A stretch of 64,000 nucleotides of DNA from Sinorhizobium medicae (lineage in GTDB: Bacteria; Pseudomonadota; Alphaproteobacteria; Rhizobiales; Rhizobiaceae), in assembly GCF_007827695.1 (NCBI RefSeq), contig NZ_VITA01000017.1:1-64000 (forward strand), written 5' to 3'. Every line of letters starts with the position of its first letter. Within the stretch, counting starts at the first letter, position 1. Of the stretch, positions 25,447 to 34,765 are shown piece by piece. A model generated the notes under the pieces. It was not told the DNA's origin and made no database searches. It saw nothing but the letters and a program-made list of their open reading frames with translations. The position numbers and the translations under genes are program-made.

Positions 25447-26560
25447 CTGCGCGAGGCGCGAATTTCTCGCTCTCATGCGCTCTCCCGATTCCGAGCCTGT
25501 TGCCCGTTTCCGCGTCGAAGAGGTGCAACTGAGCCGGATCTATAGCAAGACCAATCAGCTCTCCGCCCACCGCCGCGGAGCGTCCGGTCTCCACGACCAT
25601 CAGTTCCGGTTGAGTCGCGGACGTGATGTAGGTGGCCGAACCGGTCGACTCGACGACACCGACAGGAATGTCGAGGGCGCCCTGACCCGCACCGACGATG
25701 CGGATATGCTCCGGCCGAATTCCGACGGTCACCGACGCTCCCGCTGGAACGGTTTCGACAAGCGCGAGCCTTGCCTGTGTCGCGCCAAGGTCGAGCGCGA
25801 GATGTCTGCCATCTTGCTCCACCACCGCCGGGATGAAGTTCATCGCCGGCGAACCGATGAACCCGGCAACGAAGCGGTTCGCAGGTCGGTCGTAAAGGTC
25901 GAGCGGACGGCCCTGCTGTTCGATGATGCCATCGCGCATGACAACAACATGGTCCGCCATGGTCATCGCCTCGATTTGATCGTGCGTCACATAGACGGAG
26001 GTCGCCCCGAGTCGGTCATGCAGCGCGCGGATCTCCTTGCGCATATGGACGCGCAATGCCGCGTCGAGATTGGACAAGGGCTCGTCGAAAAGAAACGCCT
26101 TCGGATGGCGGATGATCGCGCGGCTCATAGCCACACGCTGGCGTTGTCCGCCGGAAAGCTCGCGCGGATAGCGCTTCATGAGGTGTGAAAGGCCGGTGGT
26201 CGTCGCCACCTCGGCCGCCGCCCTTAGTGCCTCCGCCTTTTTCACGCCGCGGATGCGCAAGCTGTAGGTCAGGTTCTCCTCCACGGTCATGTGCGGATAG
26301 AGCGCATAGGACTGGAAAACCATTGCGACGTCGCGCTTGCGCGGCGGAACGTCGTTCATCCGCGCCCCGGCGATCTTCATCTCACCGGCTGAAATCTTCT
26401 CGAGCCCGGCCAGCGACCGCAGGAGCGTGGACTTGCCGCAGCCGGAAGGTCCGACCAGAGCGACGAAGGTTCCCTCCTCGATCGCCAGATCGATGTTCTT
26501 GAGTGCATGATAGGAGCCGTAGAACTTGTTGACGCCGTTTAGCTCGATCTGAAGGGTCAT
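25409..26560 (-). CDS. Sugar ABC transporter ATPase (UgpC/MalK-type)
   Basis: The 383-aa protein has an ABC domain at residues 1-235 with Walker A GPSGCGKST, Q-loop VFQSYALYPHMTVEENLTY, signature LSGGQRQRVAMSRAI, Walker B KAFLFDEPLSNLDAALR, and the switch His region VYVTHDQIEAMTMAD. The C-terminal TOBE/OB regulatory domain has VTVGIRPEHIRIVG. These are features of CUT1 sugar importers. The last dozen residues (RAAPHPAAATFSPS) are coded by the RIME repeat and are not expected in the family. It overlaps the next upstream gene by 4 bp (ATGA), so it is the last gene of the import operon. Confidence 0.92.
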   Translation of the reverse strand: MTLQIELNGVNKFYGSYHALKNIDLAIEEGTFVALVGPSGCGKSTLLRSLAGLEKISAGEMKIAGARMNDVPPRKRDVAMVFQSYALYPHMTVEENLTYSLRIRGVKKAEALRAAAEVATTTGLSHLMKRYPRELSGGQRQRVAMSRAIIRHPKAFLFDEPLSNLDAALRVHMRKEIRALHDRLGATSVYVTHDQIEAMTMADHVVVMRDGIIEQQGRPLDLYDRPANRFVAGFIGSPAMNFIPAVVEQDGRHLALDLGATQARLALVETVPAGASVTVGIRPEHIRIVGAGQGALDIPVGVVESTGSATYITSATQPELMVVETGRSAAVGGELIGLAIDPAQLHLFDAETGNRLGIGRAHESEKFAPRAAPHPAAATFSPS

Positions 26561-27384
26561 TTGAGGGCTCCTGAAGTGAGGCCGGACACAATGCGGCGCT
26601 GCAAGAGGATAAAGGCGGCAAGGATGGGCGTCACATAGATCGTGGCATAGGCCATGATGTTGTTCCATTCATTGGTGTTCGGCCCCATGAAGGTATTCAG
26701 GCCAACGCTTGCGGGCTGCAACTCGACAGCCTGGATCATCGATTTCGAATAGACGAATTCGCCGAAGGCTTGCATGAAGATCAGGATCGCGCTGACGAGA
26801 ATCCCGTTGCGGGCGAGCGGCAGCACGATGTTGAAGAAGGCACCGATGCGTGAATTGCCGTCGACGAGAGCCGCTTCTTCGAGTTCCATCGGCACGCTCA
26901 TGAAAGTAGCGCGGACAAGAACCACGAAAAAGGGCATGCTTTTGGCAGCAATCGCCAGGATGACGGCAAGGCGCGGCGTGTCAAGGAGGCCCACCTGCGA
27001 GAAGCCGACGAAAATCGGCGTCACCATCAGCGAGGCGGGCAGCACCTGGAGCATGAGGATTAGAAACAGGCCGATATCGACCCAGACATTGCGATAGCGC
27101 GCAAGCACATAGGCGCATCCGACGCCGAGCACGGCGATCAGCGCCACGGAGCCGAAGGCGATGACGAGCGAATTCCAGAGATACCGGCCCATGTTGCGGC
27201 TCTCCCAGACATGGGCGTAGATGCTCCATTGCGGCTCGCTGGGCCAAAACTTCGGCGGGGTCGCGAACATCGCCGAGCCGGTCTTCAGCGCGGTGATGTA
27301 CATCCAGTAAAGCGGGAAGAGATAGATGGCCGCGAGCACCAACGCGACAGCCAGCATCAAGCGGTTGCGGAAAGTGTCACTCAT
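26557..27384 (-). CDS. Sugar ABC transporter permease (MalG-type)
   Basis: The 275-aa protein has six hydrophobic helices and the CUT1 EAA loop (MELEEAALVDGNSRIGAFFN, IVLPLARNGILVSAILIF). The N-terminus RLMLAVALVLAAIYLFPLYW is typical of MalG-type partners. It overlaps genes on both sides by 4 bp, showing strict co-translation with the ATPase and the MalF-type permease. Substrate is not evident. Confidence 0.92.
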   Translation of the reverse strand: MSDTFRNRLMLAVALVLAAIYLFPLYWMYITALKTGSAMFATPPKFWPSEPQWSIYAHVWESRNMGRYLWNSLVIAFGSVALIAVLGVGCAYVLARYRNVWVDIGLFLILMLQVLPASLMVTPIFVGFSQVGLLDTPRLAVILAIAAKSMPFFVVLVRATFMSVPMELEEAALVDGNSRIGAFFNIVLPLARNGILVSAILIFMQAFGEFVYSKSMIQAVELQPASVGLNTFMGPNTNEWNNIMAYATIYVTPILAAFILLQRRIVSGLTSGALK

Positions 27385-28283
27385 CCTCTGACCTCATGGC
27401 GCGTTGAGCGGACATAAACGACGGAGGCGAACATCACGAAGACGATCATGATCACCGAGATCGTCGCACCCTTGGCAAAATCATACTGGCGGAAGGAAAG
27501 GTCCCAGGCCCAGTATTGCGTGACATTGGACGTATTGTTCGGCCCTCCGGACGTGATTGCGGCGAAGAGATCGAATTGCTGCAGCGTGAAGATGAGTCCG
27601 AGCGCGACGATGGCGCCGATCGTCGAACGCATCATCGGCAGGGTAATCGTCCAGAAGCGTTGAAACGCGTTGGCACCATCCAGTTCGGCCGCCTCGTAGA
27701 GGTCCTTCGGAATGCCTGAAAGGCCGACCGAAAGCAGGATCATGTTGAACGACGTGCCCAACCAGATATTGGCGATGATGACCGCCCAAAGAGAATAGCT
27801 CGGATCCGATCGCCAGAAGATGTTGCCGGAGATCACACCCGTTTCGCGCAGCAGAAAGTTGAGTACGCCGAAGTCGCCCGACAGAATCCAGTTCCAGATG
27901 GCGCCCACGACGAGGCCGGGCATGACCCAGGAGACGAGGAAGAGGCCGCGAAGCCAGGACGCACCGGGGAAACTGACCCAGAAGAAGAGCGCAAGACCGA
28001 AGCCAATAAGAAACTGGCCCGCGATCGAAGCCGTCACGAAGATGGCGGTATTGAGGAGAATGGGCCAGGTTTCAGGCTGGCCGAAAAGGTCGATATAATT
28101 CTTGAAGCCCACGAACGGCCGCGAAAAGCTGCCGAGGCTGAACATGTCGACCTCCTGGAAGCTCATCACGACGTTGTAGACGAGCGGCAGCCCGGAAAGA
28201 ACGAACAGGAAGGCGAGCGGCAAGCTCACGAGGCCGACATCAAAGCCCCTGCCATCCGTGATGCTGGATAATATTCTCTTCAT
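27381..28283 (-). CDS. Sugar ABC transporter permease (MalF-type)
   Basis: The 300-aa protein has about six helices and the EAA loop (LYEAAELDGANAFQRFWTI, TLPMMRSTIGAIVALGLIFT). It begins MKRILSSITDGRGFDVGLVS and has PLVYNVVMSFQEVDMF in the first periplasmic loop, as expected for MalF-type CUT1 permeases. It forms the membrane channel with the MalG-type protein. A 13-bp hairpin and a 190-bp gap separate it from the binding-protein gene upstream, as is common in these operons. Confidence 0.92.
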   Translation of the reverse strand: MKRILSSITDGRGFDVGLVSLPLAFLFVLSGLPLVYNVVMSFQEVDMFSLGSFSRPFVGFKNYIDLFGQPETWPILLNTAIFVTASIAGQFLIGFGLALFFWVSFPGASWLRGLFLVSWVMPGLVVGAIWNWILSGDFGVLNFLLRETGVISGNIFWRSDPSYSLWAVIIANIWLGTSFNMILLSVGLSGIPKDLYEAAELDGANAFQRFWTITLPMMRSTIGAIVALGLIFTLQQFDLFAAITSGGPNNTSNVTQYWAWDLSFRQYDFAKGATISVIMIVFVMFASVVYVRSTRHEVRG

Positions 28284-28306
28284 TTGCGATCACCTGTCCG
28301 TTGAGC

Positions 28307-28345
28307 CGCTGATGGTGCGGACTACAGCGCTGCGCACCATCAGCG
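28307..28345 (-). other. Hairpin between binding-protein and permease genes
   Basis: CGCTGATGGTGCG (28307-28319) pairs with CGCACCATCAGCG (28333-28345): a perfect 13-bp stem with a 13-base loop. It stands in the 192-bp gap after the binding-protein gene. Such elements keep the binding-protein message abundant compared with the downstream permease part. The rest of the gap (28346-28475) shows nothing recognisable. Confidence 0.7.
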
Positions 28346-28475
28346 CGCAACATGCAGTGTGCGGCGGCGACCCCGGCCGAAGCCGGAGATCGCCTCTCTC
28401 GGGAGAAAATGCGGGGACGGATCGTCGCGACAACCCGCCGATGAATTCCGCTCACCGTTTCGGTGGCGCGGTGGG

Positions 28476-29708
28476 TCAGCCAAGAACCGCCTTGATCTTC
28501 TCCGCCGCCTGGTCGAGCGCTTCCTTCGAGCTCATCTGCCCGGTAAGCGCCGCCTGGATGGCGTCCTGGATCGCCTTGGAGATCTTGGGCCATGCGGGAT
28601 GGGGGCCACGCGGCTTGGCATATTTCAGCTGCTCCACGAAGACCTGGAGAGCCGCGTCCTTTTTCGGCTCGCCCGTCGCCGGAATGGCGATGTCCGAACG
28701 AGGCGGCAGTTGTCCGAAGTCCTTGAACATCCGGTCGTCCTGGGAAACGAAATATTCGAGGACCTTGAAGGCCTCTTCCGGATGCTCGGTGTTCGCAAAG
28801 ATCGCCCAATTGAAATCGCCCATGGCCGAAGAGCGTTCAGCGCCGGCCTGCGGCACGGGCATCAGCGCGACGCCCCAATCGAACTTCGCTTCCTCGAGCA
28901 TGCGGTCGAGTTCCCAGGGGCCGGAAATCGCCATGGCCGCGTTGCCGGAATTGAAGGTACCGGTGGCGTCCCATTGGCTGCGTGTCAGCGTGTCCGGCGA
29001 GGCAAGCTTCTCGTCGATGATCGTCTTCCAGACGTCGAGCGCCTTGACCGCGCCTTCGGAATTGATGTTGTCGTAACCACCCCCGGCCATCTGCGCCCAG
29101 GGCAGGAACTGGAATGTCCCCTCCTCGTTGGCCTTTGCCGAAAAGGTGATGCCGTAGACGTTCTGAGCGGGGTCGCTCAGCTTGCGTGCCGCCTCGACCA
29201 GTTCGTCCCAGGTTTGCGGAGGCTTGTTCGGGTCCAGACCTTTCGCCTTGAACATGTCCTTGTTGTAATAAAGGGCGATCGTGTTGGTCGCCTTGGGGAT
29301 ACCGTAATATTTCCCGTCCCAGGTCACGGAGGCGAGCGGCCCCTTGAAGTAGTTCTCCGGCTTTACGACGGAGGACTTCGCGATCATGTCGCTCAGATCG
29401 AGAAACGCGCCGCGAGACGCAAAGAGCGCGTGTTCGGGATTATCGACGGCAATGATGTCCGGCGCTTGCCCGGTTGAATAGGCCCGCATCGCCTCGCTGA
29501 CCACATCATCGAACTGAATCTGCCGATACTCGACTTTAATACCGGAGTTCAGCTTGTTGAAATCCTTTATCAAGTTCGGTGCCGGCTGAATGTCTCGATC
29601 AAGCGACCAGACTCTGATCGTCACGTCCTCGGCGCTTGCGGCAAAGGCTGACAAGGAAAAGCTGGCGAGCGCGAATGCGCCCAGCATTGCATATTTTCGG
29701 ATACCCAT
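28476..29708 (-). CDS. Sugar ABC transporter substrate-binding protein (CUT1)
   Basis: The 410-aa protein has a signal peptide ([20 protein letters not shown], cleaved near AFAASA) and the SBP_bac_1 fold: [80 protein letters not shown], and [20 protein letters not shown]. It is the first transport gene after the two enzymes' genes on the minus strand; the order is oxidoreductase, isomerase, binding protein, hairpin, two permeases, ATPase. It delivers an unknown sugar, perhaps a polyol or inositol-like compound given the enzymes beside it. Confidence 0.92.
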   Translation of the reverse strand: MGIRKYAMLGAFALASFSLSAFAASAEDVTIRVWSLDRDIQPAPNLIKDFNKLNSGIKVEYRQIQFDDVVSEAMRAYSTGQAPDIIAVDNPEHALFASRGAFLDLSDMIAKSSVVKPENYFKGPLASVTWDGKYYGIPKATNTIALYYNKDMFKAKGLDPNKPPQTWDELVEAARKLSDPAQNVYGITFSAKANEEGTFQFLPWAQMAGGGYDNINSEGAVKALDVWKTIIDEKLASPDTLTRSQWDATGTFNSGNAAMAISGPWELDRMLEEAKFDWGVALMPVPQAGAERSSAMGDFNWAIFANTEHPEEAFKVLEYFVSQDDRMFKDFGQLPPRSDIAIPATGEPKKDAALQVFVEQLKYAKPRGPHPAWPKISKAIQDAIQAALTGQMSSKEALDQAAEKIKAVLG

Positions 29709-29769
29709 GGACTCCTCCTCTTTTGGGTTTTCCCGCGACCGGCGCCCCCTTACCGGCCGTCGGCATGCC

Positions 29770-30672
29770 TCAGGCCCGGTCGGCCACGAAGTCGCCGCCG
29801 CGGCTGCCTTTCAGGTAATTCAGAGCATGCACCTGCCCCGTCATCTCCAGTGCATCGCGATAGACCGGATCGTGCCATCCTTCGATGTCGATGGATCCGG
29901 ACCAGCCCGCGAGCCGAAGCTCGGAGATGATGTCGGTCCAGTTGCTGTCGCCGAAGCCGGGCGTGCGCATGAACACAAATTTTTCCTTGCCGAAGATGCC
30001 GTGCTCGCGAATGACGTCCCAGCGGATCGTCGCGTCCTTGCCGTGCACATGAAAGATCTTGTGCGCCCATTTACGGATTTGCGGCAGCGGGTCGATCAGA
30101 TAGACCATCTGGTGGCAAGGCTCCCACTCGATGCCGATGTTGTCGTCGGGCGTTTCGTTGAAGATCAGCTCCCAGGCGTCCGGATTGTGAGCGATATTCC
30201 AGTCGCCCGTCGCCCAGTTGCCATCCATGGCGCAATTCTCGAAAGCGACCTTCACGCCCTTGTCGGCGGCGCGCTGAGCGAGCTCGCTCCAGACCTTACG
30301 GTAACGCGGCAGGCTGTCGGTCAATGGCCGGTTGCGGATGCGTCCGGTGAAGCCGGCGACGCATGTCGCGCCGAAATGATGGGCGTTGTCGATGCAATCC
30401 TTCCAGCCCTGCAGCGTCTGCAGATCGATGTCGGTTTCCTCCAGCGGATTGCCGAACATGCCGAGCGTCGAGATCGTGATGTCGCGGTCGCCGATCGCGT
30501 CGCGGCAGCGCTTGCCGAGTTCGGCAAGATCCTGTCCGTTGGTGGTCTGCCAAAAGAACGGCTCGAAGCTTTCAAAGCCCAGATCGGCGATCTCGCCGAT
30601 GCGCTTCGCGGCCTCGCCATTGGTGGCGCTGACCATGGTCCCGATACGGATGGATTTGGCTGGATTGCTCAT
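29770..30672 (-). CDS. Sugar phosphate isomerase/epimerase (xylose-isomerase-like TIM barrel)
   Basis: The product of about 300 aa starts [20 protein letters not shown] and has the AP-endonuclease-2/xylose-isomerase-like TIM barrel: [36 protein letters not shown] with the metal-binding Glu, [17 protein letters not shown] with a second Glu and His, [12 protein letters not shown] with H-x-H-x-K-D, and [12 protein letters not shown] with the last Glu. These residues usually bind a divalent metal in epimerases or dehydratases of sugars and inositols. An upstream ATG four codons earlier is possible. It lies 12 bp after the oxidoreductase gene and so is part of the sugar operon. Confidence 0.9.
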   Translation of the reverse strand: MSNPAKSIRIGTMVSATNGEAAKRIGEIADLGFESFEPFFWQTTNGQDLAELGKRCRDAIGDRDITISTLGMFGNPLEETDIDLQTLQGWKDCIDNAHHFGATCVAGFTGRIRNRPLTDSLPRYRKVWSELAQRAADKGVKVAFENCAMDGNWATGDWNIAHNPDAWELIFNETPDDNIGIEWEPCHQMVYLIDPLPQIRKWAHKIFHVHGKDATIRWDVIREHGIFGKEKFVFMRTPGFGDSNWTDIISELRLAGWSGSIDIEGWHDPVYRDALEMTGQVHALNYLKGSRGGDFVADRA

Positions 30673-30684
30673 TATATGCCTCAC

Positions 30685-31713
30685 TCAAATTGTAACGCGC
30701 TGCCGGGTCCGGGCGCTTTCGATCGCCGCGAACACCATTGCAAGGCTGTTGATATTGTCGTCGCCAACCGTCTCCGGCTTGGTGCCGGTACGGACCGCCG
30801 CAACGAAATCGGCGATCACGCTCGCATGCCCCTGCGTCTGACGCAGGTCCGCCGGGTTGGGAATTTCGATGGGGGCGAGCGGACGGAAGAACCCGTCGCT
30901 GCCGGCGACACGGTTCGCACTGAGCGCCTCGGCGCCATCCCAGAGCAGCGTGCCTTCAGTTCCGATGATGCGCCATTCGCTCTCCCAGCTCGTATTGGCG
31001 CCTTCGGCACACCAGGATCCGCGATAGGTGAAGGTCACATCGTCGGTAAGTTCGAAGATCGCAGTTGCAGCCGCGCCATGCGCGTACCAGGAGCCCCGCG
31101 GATTTTCTTCGTGGCAATAGACGGCGAGCGGCGTCTTGTCGGCAATGAACCGAGCGGCGTCGAAGGTGTGGATCGCCATATCGAGAAGCAGCACATGCTC
31201 CATTTCTTCGCGAAAACCGCCGAAATGTGCGCCGATGAAGAAGTCGCAATGGATGGCCGTCAGGTCGCCGATCGCCCCGCTTTCGATAAAGCGGCGGATG
31301 CGGCGTATGCCGGCGATGAAACGGCGGTTCTGTACGATCGCATGTATCCTGCCCGCATTGCCGGCGAGCTCGATCAATTCACGAGCCGCTTCCAGTGACG
31401 CCGCCATCGGCTTTTCGCTCAGCACATGGCAGCCATGACGGAGTGCGGTCGCGACGACGTCGCGGCGCGCGGCCGGAATGACTATGTCGAAGAGGATGTC
31501 GGGTGCCGTTTCCGTCAGCACGGCATCGAGATCCGAACCGATAACGGCATCTTCGATTTCAAATTCCGCCGCGAGCGCACGGGCGGCCTCCGGATTCACG
31601 TCGACGAGCCCGACGACCCGGATTATCGACTGAAGTTCGCGGTCCGCGGCAATCGCCTTGAGCCAACCTCTGGCCATAGCTCCGCACCCGCAAAGAACTG
31701 CGCGAAAAATCAC
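30685..31713 (-). CDS. Gfo/Idh/MocA-family oxidoreductase
   Basis: The 342-aa protein has an N-terminal NAD(P)-binding Rossmann fold (FRAVLCGCGAMARGWLKAIA, then VVGLVDVNPEAARALAAEFE) and the family's EKP motif in VLSEKPMAASLEAARELIEL. The C-terminal part is the substrate domain (HVLLLDMAIHTFDAARFIAD, with the catalytic Asp-x3-His). Such enzymes oxidise sugars or inositols. The start is GTG at 31713, with GGGAGGAG 6 bp upstream. It is the first gene of the minus-strand sugar operon and faces the LacI regulator across a region with a perfect palindrome. Confidence 0.9.
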   Translation of the reverse strand: MIFRAVLCGCGAMARGWLKAIAADRELQSIIRVVGLVDVNPEAARALAAEFEIEDAVIGSDLDAVLTETAPDILFDIVIPAARRDVVATALRHGCHVLSEKPMAASLEAARELIELAGNAGRIHAIVQNRRFIAGIRRIRRFIESGAIGDLTAIHCDFFIGAHFGGFREEMEHVLLLDMAIHTFDAARFIADKTPLAVYCHEENPRGSWYAHGAAATAIFELTDDVTFTYRGSWCAEGANTSWESEWRIIGTEGTLLWDGAEALSANRVAGSDGFFRPLAPIEIPNPADLRQTQGHASVIADFVAAVRTGTKPETVGDDNINSLAMVFAAIESARTRQRVTI

Positions 31714-31755
31714 TATTCTCCTCCCGCAAACCGGCGTTTCCGGCTTGCTTTGGTC

Positions 31756-31773
31756 TCCGTAAACGTTTACGGA
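31756..31773. promoter_or_regulatory. Perfect 18-bp palindrome, probable LacI-family operator
   Basis: TCCGTAAACGTTTACGGA is a perfect palindrome with a central CG, the standard form of LacI/GalR-family operators. It lies 43 bp before the start codon of the oxidoreductase gene and between it and the divergent lacI-type gene, so it probably controls the sugar operon by repression. Confidence 0.85.
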
Positions 31774-31946
31774 ACTATGCGGACTTTCCGAAACATGTCA
31801 ATAGGGATTTCAGAAGTTCGGTCGGAATGAGTAAAGGCGGGCTGATGGTGCTCGCTCGCCCACCGGGTCTCACAATATCTTCGATCACGTCAATCGCTAG
31901 TATATTGGAGTGAGCCGGCCGGTGGAGAAGTAGGAAAACGCTCCGC

Positions 31947-32996
31947 ATGAAGGGAATTCGGCGCCTAGCGCAACATCTCGATATTTCGATCGGAACGGTT
32001 TCGCGTGCATTGAACGGCCGCCCCGACGTTAACGAGGAGACGCGCAGGCGGGTCCTCGAAGCGGCCGAGAAGCTCGGCTATGTGCCGAACCAGTCGGGCC
32101 GCAGCCTGAGGCAGGGCACCACCAACATCATTGGCTTCATGATGCAGACCGGCACGGAGATCACTGGCCAGGGCGACACCTTCTTCATGAGTGTCTTCGA
32201 CGGCGTGCAGGCGGTCTTCGCCAAGCATAAGCTCGACCTCGTCGCCCTGCTCTGCTCGTCCGAGGAGGATCAGAGCGATTACCTGCGCCGCGTCGTTGCG
32301 CGCGGTTTCGCCGACGGCCTGATCCTCTCGGCCACGCAGCGGCACGATCCGCGCATCGAGTATCTGGCCGAACGCAACATCCCCTTCGTTACCCTTGGCC
32401 GAAGCCTCACGGATGTCGGGCGGCCCTGGCTGGATCTCGATTTCGAGGGAATGGCTCAGATCGCGATCGACCGTCTCGTCGCCCGTGGACATCGCCGTAT
32501 CGCGGTCACCCGCCCCCATGACGACGCCAATCTCGGCTACATCTTCGTCGACCGCTGCCGCGAAGCGCTCGCCGCGCATGGCCTCACTCTGGAGGAGGAG
32601 CTGATCTTCCGATCGACGCCGAACGAAACCGGTGGCTATCAGATCGCACGCGAACTCCTGAAGCTTGAGGACCGGCCGACGGCTGCCTTGCTCGTCAACG
32701 AGACGATCGCCATCGGATTTTACCAGGGCCTTTCCGAAGCCGGCGTCAGGCCCGGCCGCGACATCGCGGTGATAGGGCGCTACAGCCCGCATGCGCATTT
32801 TCTTTCGCCGCCGCTCACCTGTTTCCGTCTGTCGCTGCGCGACCTCGGCATAGCGCTTGCGGAGACGCTGCTTTCCACTATGCCGACTTTCCAGGAGCAT
32901 TACCCGCAGGCGTTGACAAATGCGGTCTGGCCGATGGAGCTCATCGAAGGCGAAAGCGACGGCTTTCGCGTCAATGGCGACGAAAGTCGCGGCTGA
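31947..32996 (+). CDS. LacI-family transcriptional regulator
   Basis: The 349-aa protein has the LacI helix-turn-helix (IRRLAQHLDISIGTVSRALN, GRPDVNEETRRRVLEAAEKL) with hinge helix QSGRSLRQGTTN, and a periplasmic-binding-protein-like effector domain (IIGFMMQTGTEITGQGDTFF, GFADGLILSATQRHDPRIEY, RPTAALLVNETIAIGFYQGL). It is divergent from the oxidoreductase-isomerase-ABC operon and likely binds the palindrome at 31756-31773. The inducer would be the imported sugar or a product of it. Confidence 0.93.
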   Translation: MKGIRRLAQHLDISIGTVSRALNGRPDVNEETRRRVLEAAEKLGYVPNQSGRSLRQGTTNIIGFMMQTGTEITGQGDTFFMSVFDGVQAVFAKHKLDLVALLCSSEEDQSDYLRRVVARGFADGLILSATQRHDPRIEYLAERNIPFVTLGRSLTDVGRPWLDLDFEGMAQIAIDRLVARGHRRIAVTRPHDDANLGYIFVDRCREALAAHGLTLEEELIFRSTPNETGGYQIARELLKLEDRPTAALLVNETIAIGFYQGLSEAGVRPGRDIAVIGRYSPHAHFLSPPLTCFRLSLRDLGIALAETLLSTMPTFQEHYPQALTNAVWPMELIEGESDGFRVNGDESRG

Positions 32997-33198
32997 CATA
33001 GGCGGCGGCGCAAGGGATCATTTCGGCAATCCGCAGGTTTGAAGCTTGCTGCATGGTTCCTCAAACCGGGAACTGATTGCAGGATGAGTCATGGAGCACG
33101 CAAAACCGCTACGCGGATTCGGCGCTTGGACGCCCGAGCGCCGTAGCGAACCCGCCGGCTGCAGTCCGGATTGGTGACTGCTCCTGAAAGGAGATCCC

Positions 33199-33498
33199 AT
33201 GCGCGGATTTATCTTCCTTTTGGCCGGGTTGTCCGCAACGACGGCCCTAGCCCACGACGCTCCGAATGGTTGGCAGTATCCGAGCGCCTGCTGTTCGACG
33301 ATGGATTGCCGCAAGGTCGCACAAAACGACATCAGCGAGCGACCGCAGGGCTACATCGTCAGAGCCACCGGCGAAGTCCTGCCCTACGCCGACAGCCGGG
33401 TCCGTATGTCGCCCGATGGCGAATACCACTGGTGCTCCGCGTCGGGCAAAGCCTATGGGAAGACAATCTGCCTGTTCGTACCCCCAAGAGCATACTGA
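33199..33498 (+). CDS. Small Cys-rich secreted protein, unknown function
   Basis: The 99-aa protein has a signal peptide (MRGFIFLLAGLSATTALA, cut before HDAPNG). The mature part holds five Cys: a CC pair and a following C in SACCSTMDCRKV, then YHWCSASGKAYGKTICLFVP. The ATG follows GAAAGGAG. The pattern is that of conserved secreted proteins in rhizobia, but no function is known to me. The 200 bp upstream contains short inverted repeats (CGGCGCT...AGCGCCG near 33120-33146) and no other gene. Confidence 0.75.
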   Translation: MRGFIFLLAGLSATTALAHDAPNGWQYPSACCSTMDCRKVAQNDISERPQGYIVRATGEVLPYADSRVRMSPDGEYHWCSASGKAYGKTICLFVPPRAY

Positions 33499-33575
33499 CT
33501 GTTGCGGTAAGGCCGCCGCCGTCACGGCAACCGCGCTCCCTCGACCAGGAGCGCGGCGCGATGGCGGGCAAGGCG

Positions 33576-34765
33576 TCAGCGGGGATCGGCTGAGCCGAGC
33601 TTGTCGTCCAGGGTCGTCAAGATCCGGTATGCGGCCTTGACGCGAGCAGCGATCGGGTAATTTCTGTTCGCGAGCATCACAATGCCGATTCGCTCGGCCG
33701 GGACGAAGGCTGCATAGGCGCCGAACCCGTTGGTCGAGCCGGTTTTGTTGATCCAAATATCTTTGCGTGGCGCAGACGGCGGAACGATCTTGTCAACCTT
33801 GCTCGGCTCGAGAGCCATCCGGGCGGAATTGCCGGTCAGCAAGTCGTCGAGTTTTGGCGGATAAGCGTACATCTCCCATCCGAGGCCCTGCGTCATGGGG
33901 CCTACCTTGAAATGACCGGTATGCGTTGCGGTGATCGCGTGCCGTAGCATTTCTTCCAGGCCGGTATCGTCGATGCTTGCCTCTACGAAGCGAAGCAAGT
34001 CGGCAGCGGTCGTCTTCACGCCATAGGCTTGCGAGTCGAAGACACCGCGCGTAACCCGGATCGGTTTGCCGGCCTTCGAATAGCCATAAGCATAATCGTC
34101 CATCCGATCGTCTGGAACGCTGATGAAGGTGTTCTTCAGTGCCAGTCCCCGAATGACCGTCTCCTCCATCAGATCGGCGAAGGGCGCGCCCATGCTTTTG
34201 GCGGCGAGATAGCCGAACAGACCTATGCTCGGATTGGAATAGAGCCTGTACGTTCCTGCGGCGTAGGTCGGGCGCCAGCTTTTGAAGTATTCGATCATGC
34301 TCTCCTCACCGGAGACCGCGTCCGGAAACTGCAAAGGCAGTCCGCCGGCCGCATAGGTGCCCAGATCGAGAAGTCTGATTTCATCGAATGGCGTTCCGGA
34401 TAGCGCCGGGAGATATTTGCTGGCCGGCTCTGCTAAACTCAAATTGCCGCGCGCTTCAGCGTAGGCGGCGAGCGTCGCAGTGAAGGTCTTGCTGATCGAT
34501 CCGATTTCGAACATCGTATCGTCCGTGACCTTCTTCCCGCCTCTTTCGACGCCAGGCCATAGTTGAAGACGTATCTCTTGCCGCGCACGGTCACCGCGAT
34601 AGCCATGCCGGGCACGCCGTTTTCCTCCATGAGGGGCCGGATAGCCTCGTCCACTACGCGTGCCAGCTGCCCTTCATCACCTTGCCCTGCTGCGTGAGCG
34701 CCGCCTCCGCAGGAGAGCAGAGCGATCGCAGCCATTCCAGTTGCTCCGATGGAAATTTTAGTCAT
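33576..34765 (-). pseudogene. ampC: Class C beta-lactamase (AmpC-like) gene with a frameshift
   Basis: Two frames together make one class C serine beta-lactamase. The first (from ATG 34765) has a signal peptide (ISIGATGMAAIALLSCGGGA, cut near AHA-A) and RVVDEAIRPLMEENGVPGMA, GKRYVFNYGLASKE. The second frame continues with FEIGSISKTFTATLAAYA (catalytic Ser-x-x-Lys), YSNPSIGLFGYLAAKSM (YSN), and NKTGSTNGFGAYAAFVP (KTG). All three active-site motifs are present. The break is at about 34535-34550, where one base is missing: the first frame reads KEAGRRSRT where KEAGKKVTDD is expected. Reading resumes in phase with MFEIG at 34514. Either a real inactivating mutation or a sequencing error at the GGGAAGAAGG run. 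Confidence 0.8.
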
